This document shows positions 1 through 6,945 of a DNA stretch of 9,967 nucleotides, piece after piece. The notes below the pieces were generated by a model that was not told where the DNA came from, searched no databases, and saw nothing but the letters and a program-made list of their open reading frames with translations. The translations under genes and the position numbers were made by a program. The stretch covers positions 1 to 9,967 of the forward strand of contig JABUUG010000035.1 of assembly GCA_021443285.1 (NCBI GenBank). Reading direction: 5' to 3'. Within the stretch, counting starts at the first letter, position 1; each line of letters opens with the position of its first letter. This stretch comes from Bacteroidaceae bacterium. Its GTDB lineage: Bacteria > Bacteroidota > Bacteroidia > Bacteroidales > Bacteroidaceae.

Positions 1-13
1 AAACAACCACACT

Positions 14-796
14 GTGCGCTCAATACCTACTATCACCCGCTGGCTACTTGGAATAAACATCCTGGCATTCCTTACGGCAAAATTCGCTTTCGGAGGCGGG
101 CTTATGCTGAACTATCTGTTCGGACTATACTACATCTCCGACCCCAACTTCCACTTCTTCCAGCTGGTAACATACATGTTCATGCACGGCGGATGGGACC
201 ACCTGTTCTTCAACATGTTCGCGCTGTGGATGTTCGGATGCGTCGTTGAGAAGGCATGGGGCGCACGGAGGTTCTTTGTCTATTACATGACGTGCGGCGT
301 CGGTGCCGGCCTTATCCAGATTCTCGCGCAGACGCTTGCCGGCGGAGGCGGACTGACGGTGGGCGCATCGGGCGCCATATACGGCATTCTGCTCGCCTTC
401 GGCATGACATGGCCGGAGCAGCGCATATTCATCTTCCCCATTCCTGTACCCATAAAGGCGAAGTGGTTTGTGTGCATATATGCGGTCATCGAGTTCGTCT
501 CGGCACTCGCCACCAGCGGCGACGGTGTGGCACACGTGGCACACCTCGGCGGAATGCTCTTCGGATACATGCTGATACGCCACTGGCAGGGCGGCGGTAA
601 GTTCGGTATGCGATTCGACATGAACAGGCTCAAACCGAAAAAGAAGGAGGAGAAAACAAAAGAAAACCCCGACTGGCGCTACAACGAAAAGCAGCAGACC
701 AGGGAGGAAGTGATAGACCGCATACTCGACAAAGTGAGGAGAAACGGCTATGAAAGCCTGACAAAAGAAGAAAAACAAACCCTATTCGAAAAATAA
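14..796 (+). CDS. Rhomboid family intramembrane serine protease
   Basis: This is a membrane protease that cuts other membrane proteins within or next to their transmembrane helices. The 260-residue product has about six hydrophobic segments (roughly residues 9-26, 50-75, 86-107, 113-134, 148-167 and 171-190). The rhomboid signatures are present: HxxxN in helix 2 (H63, N67), the nucleophile in GASG (S119), and the partner histidine in AHLGG (H177), so the Ser-His dyad is intact. After residue 205 comes a charged cytoplasmic tail ending in a short helical block (about 220-260, with SLTKEEK), as commonly seen in Bacteroidetes rhomboids (DUF6576-like). The start used is GTG at 14, which gives the usual N-terminus just before helix 1. 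The frame stays open to the window edge, so a start further upstream cannot be excluded. One base separates it from the next gene. Substrates are unknown. Confidence 0.93.
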   Translation: MRSIPTITRWLLGINILAFLTAKFAFGGGLMLNYLFGLYYISDPNFHFFQLVTYMFMHGGWDHLFFNMFALWMFGCVVEKAWGARRFFVYYMTCGVGAGLIQILAQTLAGGGGLTVGASGAIYGILLAFGMTWPEQRIFIFPIPVPIKAKWFVCIYAVIEFVSALATSGDGVAHVAHLGGMLFGYMLIRHWQGGGKFGMRFDMNRLKPKKKEEKTKENPDWRYNEKQQTREEVIDRILDKVRRNGYESLTKEEKQTLFEK

Positions 797-797
797 G

Positions 798-1841
798 ATG
801 AAGAAAATCGTACTCTACATACTGCTGTTTATCAATGTCTTGTTCTGCATCGGCTTTCTGATAGTCGGCTACAGCTACAGGCTAAACCCCATCGACCACC
901 CGCTGCTTTCCGTATCAGGACTTACCTTCCCCTTCTGGATTGTTGCCGTACTATGCTGGCTTGTCTTCTGGGTATGTGTATGGGAGAAGTGGATGTATCT
1001 GTTTGTGTCTCTGGCGACACTGCTGATTGGCTACGCGCCCATCCACAAATACGTCCCCATGACGCCAAACAAAATAGAGGCAGACAAGTCGCTGACGGTA
1101 ATATCCTACAATATGGGGTTACTGAAAAGCGACTCCACCGAGGCGGAAATAGCGGAATACATGTCGCAGACAAACTGCGACATCCTCTGTCTGCAGGAGG
1201 CGAACATCTCACCCAAAATGGTGAGAGAATTGTCGAGGTTCATGAGATACTACAAGCATGATACGCCGGAAGGCAACTCGCTCTACTGCTTCAGCCGCTA
1301 CCCGATAGTGAAGGAGGAACTCATCCCCTACGAAGCGAAAACCAACGCCAGCATCTGCTACTACATAAAGTACAAAGGCAAGGTTATCCGGGTGATAAAC
1401 AACCACTTTGAATGCACAAGGATTGGCCTCACAGACCGCATGGAGATGAGGGCAAACATAAAAGGCGCACTCGACGATGAGAGCAAAATGGCAGCCCTGA
1501 AACGCGTTTACAATGCCCTGAAACAGTCTGCACAGCGACGCGCGCCACAGGCAGAGGCAGTAGCGAAATTCGTTGGGGAGAAACCGGAAAAGACCATCGT
1601 CGTCGGCGACTTCAACGACACCCCGATATCCTACACCCACTATGTCTTCGACAGGATAATGACCGACTGCTATGCCAAGGGCGGCATCCTCACCGGCCAC
1701 AGCTATGAGTTCGGCGCAATAAAGGTCCGCATAGACCACGCCTTCTGCTCCGACGACTTCATCGTGGAGAGATGCCAGGTGGACAGAAAAGCAAGATTTT
1801 CAGACCATTTCCCACTCATAACCAACCTGAATCTCCAATAA
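798..1841 (+). CDS. Membrane-anchored endonuclease/exonuclease/phosphatase family protein
   Basis: This 347-residue protein belongs to the metal-dependent phosphohydrolase superfamily that includes DNase I, exonuclease III and inositol-polyphosphate/sphingomyelin phosphodiesterases. Residues 1-85 hold about three hydrophobic helices (roughly 4-26, 45-62, 66-81), so the enzyme is tethered to the membrane. The catalytic domain begins near residue 98 and all expected motifs are visible: SYNMG (N105), LCLQEAN (E134), INNHF (N202, H203), VVGDFND (D271, N273), RIDHAF (D313, H314) and FSDHFP (D336, H337). It is therefore probably active. Whether the substrate is nucleic acid, a phospholipid or another phosphodiester cannot be told from sequence; the membrane anchor makes a lipid or envelope substrate plausible. 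ATG 798 follows the rhomboid stop by one base, so the two genes are very likely cotranscribed and translationally coupled. Confidence 0.9.
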   Translation: MKKIVLYILLFINVLFCIGFLIVGYSYRLNPIDHPLLSVSGLTFPFWIVAVLCWLVFWVCVWEKWMYLFVSLATLLIGYAPIHKYVPMTPNKIEADKSLTVISYNMGLLKSDSTEAEIAEYMSQTNCDILCLQEANISPKMVRELSRFMRYYKHDTPEGNSLYCFSRYPIVKEELIPYEAKTNASICYYIKYKGKVIRVINNHFECTRIGLTDRMEMRANIKGALDDESKMAALKRVYNALKQSAQRRAPQAEAVAKFVGEKPEKTIVVGDFNDTPISYTHYVFDRIMTDCYAKGGILTGHSYEFGAIKVRIDHAFCSDDFIVERCQVDRKARFSDHFPLITNLNLQ

Positions 1842-1887
1842 ATTCAAGAAAAACAGATGACTAATAATAGTAATTAGCATGTTTTCA

Positions 1888-1910
1888 GGGCAAAACGCGC
1901 CCATTGTTTT
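1888..1910 (+). terminator. Weak candidate terminator after the rhomboid operon
   Basis: GGGC and GCCC arms (1888-1891 and 1899-1902) enclose a 7-base loop and are followed by ATTGTTTT. The stem is only four base pairs, so this is a tentative call. It lies in the 159-base gap between the phosphohydrolase gene and secDF and abuts the proposed secDF promoter. Confidence 0.2.
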
Positions 1911-1939
1911 CCCTATATCAACCACAATGCTTAATTTTG
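1907..1939 (+). promoter_or_regulatory. Candidate secDF promoter (Bacteroidetes type)
   Basis: TAATTTTG at 1932-1939 matches the Bacteroidetes -7 consensus TAnnTTTG exactly. TTTT at 1907-1910 sits 21 bases upstream, where the -33 element TTTG is expected, and matches three of four bases. Transcription would begin near 1945, giving a leader of roughly 55 bases before ATG 2001. The same octamer lies upstream of the cytidylyltransferase gene at the other end of the window. Confidence 0.45.
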
Positions 1940-2000
1940 CGCGCAATTTTATGGCGCACTTCGCCGCTGCCTGAATTAATAACTAAAACAAATAAACAAA

Positions 2001-5000
2001 ATGCAAAAAGAAATCAAAGGACTCGTAACCCTGGTAGCAGTGCTACTGACACTTGCCTGTCTCTTTTATCTCTCGTTCTCCGCTGCCACAAACTACTATG
2101 ACAGCGAGGCGGCAAAGATAAAGGACCCCATCGCTCAGCAGAACTACAAGGACTCTGTCAGCTACCTCGGTGTCTATTCTTACCACGACTGTCTTGAGAC
2201 ACAGATTGGCCTCGGTCTCGACCTCAAGGGTGGTATGAACGTTATTCTGGAAATCTCTGTGCCTGACGTGGTGGAGACTCTTGCCGACCACAAGACAGAC
2301 GCAGCTTTCGTGAAGTCAATGCAAGAGGCAAAGAAAGAGGAAGAGACAAGTCAGGACGATTTCGTTTCGCTCTTCATCAAAGCCTACAAGAAGAACGCCC
2401 CAGGCCACAATCTGGCTGAAATCTTCGCCACACAGCAGCTGAAGGGCAAGGTCTCCACACAGAGCAGCGACTCGGAAGTGGAGAAAGCTCTCCGCGAAGA
2501 GGTGCAGGCAGCCATCGACAACTCATACAACGTTGTTCGCCAGCGTATCGACAAGTTCGGTGTTGTACAGCCAAACATCCAGAAGCTTGAAGGCGAAGAC
2601 GGACGCATCATGGTGGAAATGCCTGGTATCCGTGAGCCGGAACGCGTGCGCAAGCTCCTTCAGGGAAGCGCAAACCTCGAGTTCTGGGAGACATACTCTT
2701 CCAACGAAGCCATTCCCTACCTCAACCAGCTCAGCCAGAGATGGGCGGCAGGTGGCGGCGAAAGCGCAGCAGCTGACACCACAGGCGTGGCTGCAACAGA
2801 CTCCACAAAGGTGGCAGAGGCAGCAACAGCAGCCGAAGACTCTACAAAGGCAGCTGACGCAAAGGGCAAGCTCACTCTGAACAAGGACAAGAAGGTTGCC
2901 ACAGCTGACCAGGACGCAGCCTTTGAGGAGGCAAAGAAGAAGAACCCGCTCGTAGCCCTCTCTCTCCAGCAGGGCGGTCTCTCTGTAGTAGGTCTTGCTC
3001 ATGCCCGCGACATAGAAGCCATCAACAAGGTTATCTACTCCGACCTCGCAAAGCAGGTGCTTCCTTCAGACATGAAGCTCCTCTGGAGCGCCAAGCCTGC
3101 CGACTGGGTGAACGGCAAGAACATCTACGAGCTCCACGCCCTGCGCGTTACACAGGCTAACGGCCGCGCCCCACTGGAGGGTGATGTGGTTACAAACGCA
3201 GAGGACAAGTTCGACCAGATGACCAACAAGCCTACCGTTTCCATGACAATGGACTCTGACGGCGCCCGCCGCTGGGCAGCCCTCACAAAGGCAAACATCG
3301 GCAAGGCTATCGCCATCGTGCTCGACGGTTCGGTTTACTCTGCTCCACGCGTAAACGGCGAAATCCCCGGCGGACAGTCTGAAATATCAGGCAACTTCAC
3401 CATCCAGGATACAAAAGACCTCGCAAACACCCTCAAGTCCGGACGTATGCCGGCACCTGCACGCATCGTTCAGGAAGAGGTTGTAGGTCCTACTCTCGGC
3501 GCCCAGTCTATCCAGCAGGGTATCATCTCATTCATCGTTGCATTCGTTCTCCTTATGGCATATATGGTGCTCATCTACGGTTTCATACCAGGTATGCTCG
3601 CCAACGGTGCACTTCTCGTGAACCTCTTCTTCACTCTCGGTATCCTCACGTCGTTCCAGGCGGCACTTACCATGCCGGGTATTGCGGGTATCGTGCTTAC
3701 GCTCGGTATGGCTGTTGATGCCAACGTGCTTATCTATGAGCGTATCAAGGAAGAGCTCAAAGGCGGCAAGAATGTGAAGGAGGCTGTCCAGCTCGGTTAC
3801 AAGAACGCCTTCTCCGCCATCTTCGACTCCAACGTAACGTCCATCCTCACAGGTCTCATCCTCTTCTTCATCGGTACAGGTCCTGTCAAGGGCTTCGCCT
3901 GGACATACATGATTGGTATCGCCTGCTCATTCTTCACAGCAGTGTTCCTCACACGTATCATCTACGAGAACCGCCTCGCCAAGGGCAAGTGGATGGGTCT
4001 CACATTCGTTACAGGCTTCTCGAAGAACCTCATGCAGAACACCAAGTTCCGCTTCATGGGCATCTACAAGCGTTCGTTCACAGTATTCGGCATTGCAGCC
4101 ATAATCTTCATCGGCAGCTTCGTGGTTCGCGGTCTGAGCCTGAGCATCGACTTCACCGGTGGCCGCAACTACGTACTCGCCTTCGAGAAGGCTGTTGAGC
4201 CTGAGGATGTGCGCGCAGCACTCAAGTCGGCATTCCCTGAGAACACCACAGTAAGCGCCCTCGCACTCGGTACTGACGGCAAGACAATCCGTGTTTCCAC
4301 AAACTACAAGATAGAGTCTAACGACCCTAATGTTGACGACGAGGCAGAGAACATCCTCTACAAGGCTCTCACCAAGGCCAACTTGCTCACACAGAAGAGC
4401 ATCGAGGCATTCAAGAACCCGGATATCCGCGAGGGTGGCTCTATCATCAGCTCTACGAAGGTCGGACCGTCTATCGCCAAGGACATCACCCACAAGGCGT
4501 TCATCTCAGTGTTTGTTGCGCTCCTTGCCATCTTCCTTTACATCATGGTGCGCTTCCACAACTTCGCATTCTCTGTAGGTGCAGTGGTATCGCTTGCCAT
4601 AGACACCCTCGTTGTTGTGGGCATCTACTCACTGCTCTGGGGCATCGTGCCGTTCTCATTGGAAATCGACCAGGTGTTCATCGGTGCCATACTCACAGTG
4701 ATTGGTTACTCAATCAACGACAAGGTGGTGGTGTTCGACCGTATCCGTGAGAACCTCCAGCTGCACCCGAAGCGCGAACTGCAGCAGAACTTCAACAATT
4801 CGCTCAACGAGACTCTTACACGTACCATCAACACCTCGCTCTCTACATTGATCGTGTTGCTCTGTATCTTCATCCTCGGTGGTGACAGCATACGCAGCTT
4901 CTCGTTCGCAATGATACTCGGCGTTGTGTTCGGTACACTTTCTTCCATCTTCATTGCCGCTCCTATCGCTTACATCACCCTCGGACGTAAGATCAAGGAG

Positions 5001-5033
5001 GCAGGCTTCAATGAGGCAGAAGAAGTGAAGTAA
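2001..5033 (+). CDS. secDF: Protein translocase subunit SecDF (fused SecD-SecF)
   Basis: This inner-membrane component works with SecYEG and uses the proton gradient to help pull exported proteins across. Residues 1-660 are the SecD half: helix 1 (about 7-28), the GLGLDLKGG motif (70-78), a large periplasmic domain, the conserved stretch at 449-504 leading into helix 2, and GMAVDANVLIYERI with proton-path Asp D573. Residues 690-1000 are the SecF half: a helix at 692-712, SIDFTGG (715-721), and IGYSINDKVVVFDRIREN with the matching Asp D907. A linker at about 655-690 replaces the stop and start found between separate secD and secF genes. Fusion and length (1010 residues) are normal for Bacteroidetes. 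An Ala/Thr/Lys-rich low-complexity stretch (about 252-300) interrupts the periplasmic domain. ATG 2001 is preceded by A-rich sequence without a Shine-Dalgarno motif. The gene has its own candidate promoter and terminator, so it is probably monocistronic. Confidence 0.97.
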   Translation: MQKEIKGLVTLVAVLLTLACLFYLSFSAATNYYDSEAAKIKDPIAQQNYKDSVSYLGVYSYHDCLETQIGLGLDLKGGMNVILEISVPDVVETLADHKTDAAFVKSMQEAKKEEETSQDDFVSLFIKAYKKNAPGHNLAEIFATQQLKGKVSTQSSDSEVEKALREEVQAAIDNSYNVVRQRIDKFGVVQPNIQKLEGEDGRIMVEMPGIREPERVRKLLQGSANLEFWETYSSNEAIPYLNQLSQRWAAGGGESAAADTTGVAATDSTKVAEAATAAEDSTKAADAKGKLTLNKDKKVATADQDAAFEEAKKKNPLVALSLQQGGLSVVGLAHARDIEAINKVIYSDLAKQVLPSDMKLLWSAKPADWVNGKNIYELHALRVTQANGRAPLEGDVVTNAEDKFDQMTNKPTVSMTMDSDGARRWAALTKANIGKAIAIVLDGSVYSAPRVNGEIPGGQSEISGNFTIQDTKDLANTLKSGRMPAPARIVQEEVVGPTLGAQSIQQGIISFIVAFVLLMAYMVLIYGFIPGMLANGALLVNLFFTLGILTSFQAALTMPGIAGIVLTLGMAVDANVLIYERIKEELKGGKNVKEAVQLGYKNAFSAIFDSNVTSILTGLILFFIGTGPVKGFAWTYMIGIACSFFTAVFLTRIIYENRLAKGKWMGLTFVTGFSKNLMQNTKFRFMGIYKRSFTVFGIAAIIFIGSFVVRGLSLSIDFTGGRNYVLAFEKAVEPEDVRAALKSAFPENTTVSALALGTDGKTIRVSTNYKIESNDPNVDDEAENILYKALTKANLLTQKSIEAFKNPDIREGGSIISSTKVGPSIAKDITHKAFISVFVALLAIFLYIMVRFHNFAFSVGAVVSLAIDTLVVVGIYSLLWGIVPFSLEIDQVFIGAILTVIGYSINDKVVVFDRIRENLQLHPKRELQQNFNNSLNETLTRTINTSLSTLIVLLCIFILGGDSIRSFSFAMILGVVFGTLSSIFIAAPIAYITLGRKIKEAGFNEAEEVK

Positions 5034-5064
5034 GACAAACTTTTTCACAAATTTCATATATAAA

Positions 5065-5099
5065 AAAGGGGCTGTATCTGTTATTGATGCAGCCCCTTT
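5065..5099 (+). terminator. Hairpin terminator after secDF
   Basis: AAAGGGGCTGTATC (5065-5078) pairs with GATGCAGCCCCTTT (5086-5099) over 14 base pairs with one G-U wobble and a 7-base loop. The A-rich 5' side and T-rich 3' side make it plausible in both directions. It begins 31 bases after the secDF stop codon. Because it covers the first possible start codons of the next reading frame (5084, 5087), it also argues that the next gene starts later. Confidence 0.8.
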
Positions 5100-5155
5100 G
5101 CATATACACTCGTGGATTAAGGGAGTTAACCCCAATAGAAAAAACCCATCACACG

Positions 5156-5926
5156 TTGAAAACGGCACTCCTCATATATCGCGCACCACAGTTCTCCCCT
5201 GGCAGTACAGATGCCGACAGGCTTGTTCTCAATGAGGTGGGGCAACAGATGCCTCAGGGCAGCAGCGGCGATATATATAATATAATATATGTACGCGAGG
5301 AAAATCTCCTGACATTCGCGGAGAACAACCCACAACATTTCGATGTCATAATACACCTCTGCCGTTCCAAGGCTGCCCTGCAATGGCTTTCCGACTACGG
5401 CAATAACCACCGCTGCCTTATCCTAAACTCCCCCGACGCTGTCCTCGCCAACACCCGCAGCCGCATGGAGGCATCACTTCACAGTCTCGGTTTCCCCACC
5501 GCCGGCGACATCGCGCGCCTACACCCCACCCTTCCCGTCAAGGGCTACTGGATAAAGGCAGACGACACCTCCGATTCTTCTCCGCTACATGTCCGCTACC
5601 GCTCCGCTTCTTCTCCGCTTCCAACCGCCTCCCCAGAAAGCATCATACAGCCGCACATCGAGGGCGAGTGCGTGAAGTTCTACGGGGTCAGCGGCACGGG
5701 CTTCCATTTCTCGCCGAACACCCTCCCACCCCACACAGCCCAAAGGCTCTTTTCCATGGCAGACGCCCTTGCCGACGAAATGCACCTCGACATCTACGGC
5801 GGCGACGCCATCCTGACCCCACACGAAGAAATATGCATCATAGACCTCAACGATTTCCCATCCTTCTCATCATGCCGAAGGGAAGCCGCAGCAGCCATCG
5901 CAAGCAAATTAACGCCTCCCAACTGA
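5156..5926 (+). CDS. ATP-grasp-like protein (putative ligase/kinase)
   Basis: ATP-grasp enzymes usually join a carboxylate to an amine or other nucleophile through an acyl-phosphate. The signs here, numbered from the proposed start, are: an alpha/beta N-terminal lobe beginning KTALLIYRAPQF; a NSPDAV stretch (91-96) like the pre-ATP segment of the family; GYWIKADD (130-137) resembling the ATP-binding lysine strand; IIQPHIEGECVKFYGV (163-178) resembling the adenine-binding and second-lobe strand; and DIYGGDAIL (212-220) with IIDLNDFPSF (228-237), where D230 and N232 are the expected metal ligands. The glycine-rich loop is not obvious and the domain is short (256 residues). The frame is open from 5084, but that lies inside the secDF terminator; TTG 5156 gives a natural N-terminus and is my choice, without strong proof. 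It leads a set with the CDP-alcohol phosphatidyltransferase 79 bases downstream. Substrate unknown. Confidence 0.72.
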   Translation: MKTALLIYRAPQFSPGSTDADRLVLNEVGQQMPQGSSGDIYNIIYVREENLLTFAENNPQHFDVIIHLCRSKAALQWLSDYGNNHRCLILNSPDAVLANTRSRMEASLHSLGFPTAGDIARLHPTLPVKGYWIKADDTSDSSPLHVRYRSASSPLPTASPESIIQPHIEGECVKFYGVSGTGFHFSPNTLPPHTAQRLFSMADALADEMHLDIYGGDAILTPHEEICIIDLNDFPSFSSCRREAAAAIASKLTPPN

Positions 5927-6005
5927 TGTTTATTGCTTTACTATTAACGCCAATAAGCCACCGTGTTCGGCGCTATTGCGTCGAATAAAAACCACCCTCC
6001 ACCAC

Positions 6006-6914
6006 ATGAAATTCAAGGAGCTACTACAATCCACATTCAAGTCGGCAGACACCGAGGAGAACATCGACATCTACTACACGCGCCCCTGCGGCCTCATCCT
6101 CACCCTCTTCTACAAACGCCTCGGAATACACCCCAACACAGTCTCCGTCATCAGCATCGTCCTGGGCATGTCCTCCGCCTATTTCTTCTACCATACCGAC
6201 CTGCTGCACAACATCATAGGCATCATACTGCTCAACATCGCCAACTTCCACGACTCCGCCGACGGGCAGTTGGCACGCATGACGGGCAAGACATCGCTCA
6301 TAGGCAGGATTCTCGACGGTGCATCGTCCGACTTCATCTTCTTCGCCCTCTACTGGTCTATCGTCTTCCGCCTATACAACACCCCCATCCCCTTCACCGA
6401 CATCCATTGGGGCGTGGGCGCATTCTTCTTCTGCCTTGCCGCCGGACTGCTCGGCCACTCGCGCCAGGCCCTGCTCGCCGACTACTACCGCCAGATACAC
6501 CTCTTCGTGCTGAAGGGCAAGGACAAGTCTGAGCTCGACACGTCCGAGGCGCAGACACCCCTCGTGGAGAAATACCGCAACCCCCTCCGCCCCGTGGAGT
6601 ACATCTTCTTCCTCGCATACCGCAGGCACTGCCGCAGACAGGAAGACCAGACGCCGTGGGCGCAGAAGTTCCTCAAGGCATACCCCACACTGCCCGAACC
6701 ATCCAGACAGGCATTCCTCGAAGGCTCGCGCCCACTGATGAAATACACCAATTTCCTCACCTACAACTGGCGTTCCATCTTCCTCTACATAGGCAGCCTG
6801 CTCAACATACCGTGGCTCTACCCGCTCCTCGAACTCACCCTCTTCGCCGCCGTACTCGTTTATATGCGCCGACAGCACGAAAGCCTCTGCCGCCGAATAT
6901 GCGAACAGGCGTAA
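6006..6914 (+). CDS. CDP-alcohol phosphatidyltransferase family protein
   Basis: Enzymes of this family move a phosphatidyl (or other phosphoalcohol) group from a CDP-linked donor to an alcohol in the membrane, as in phosphatidylglycerophosphate, phosphatidylserine and phosphatidylinositol(-phosphate) synthesis. The signature lies at residues 83-109: D83xxD86G, A90R91, G100 and D104, then D109. The last aspartate comes after four residues rather than the usual three. Hydrophobic segments occur around 45-63, 68-82, 110-124, 136-152 and 258-290, with a charged loop near 168-225. At 302 residues it is longer than housekeeping PgsA or PssA (typically about 180-240), so it is probably a specialised paralogue. 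ATG 6006 is chosen over TTG 5976 because the family start (MKFKELL) falls there. It is flanked by the ATP-grasp gene and, 31 bases downstream, the HAD gene. The acceptor alcohol is unknown; inositol phosphate is one candidate by analogy with Bacteroidetes inositol-lipid loci. Confidence 0.88.
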   Translation: MKFKELLQSTFKSADTEENIDIYYTRPCGLILTLFYKRLGIHPNTVSVISIVLGMSSAYFFYHTDLLHNIIGIILLNIANFHDSADGQLARMTGKTSLIGRILDGASSDFIFFALYWSIVFRLYNTPIPFTDIHWGVGAFFFCLAAGLLGHSRQALLADYYRQIHLFVLKGKDKSELDTSEAQTPLVEKYRNPLRPVEYIFFLAYRRHCRRQEDQTPWAQKFLKAYPTLPEPSRQAFLEGSRPLMKYTNFLTYNWRSIFLYIGSLLNIPWLYPLLELTLFAAVLVYMRRQHESLCRRICEQA

Positions 6915-6945
6915 GCACACACTCTCCACCATATACACCCCCATC

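Noticed and set aside
125..778. Minus-strand open frame of 217 codons opposite the rhomboid gene
   Set aside because: The rhomboid catalytic motifs on the plus strand are decisive; the antisense product shows no known feature.
1938..1958. TGCGC/GCGCA inverted repeat just after the secDF -7 element
   Set aside because: Five-base arms with an 11-base loop are expected by chance in GC-alternating sequence.
2523..3002. Minus-strand open frame of 159 codons inside secDF
   Set aside because: It is an antisense shadow of the periplasmic domain; its Cys-rich composition is an artefact of reading Ala/Thr codons backwards.
3927..4493. Minus-strand open frame of 188 codons inside secDF
   Set aside because: It lies wholly opposite conserved SecD/SecF sequence, is Cys/Leu/Val-rich without any domain, and has no promoter or neighbour support.
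5271..5290. AT-only tract inside the ATP-grasp gene
   Set aside because: It encodes Asp-Ile-Tyr-Asn-Ile-Ile-Tyr with ATA and TAT codons that are common throughout the window, so it needs no special explanation.
5948..5980. Imperfect inverted repeat between the ATP-grasp and CDP-alcohol transferase genes
   Set aside because: The pairing is interrupted by bulges and has no T-run, so it is neither a convincing terminator nor an operator.
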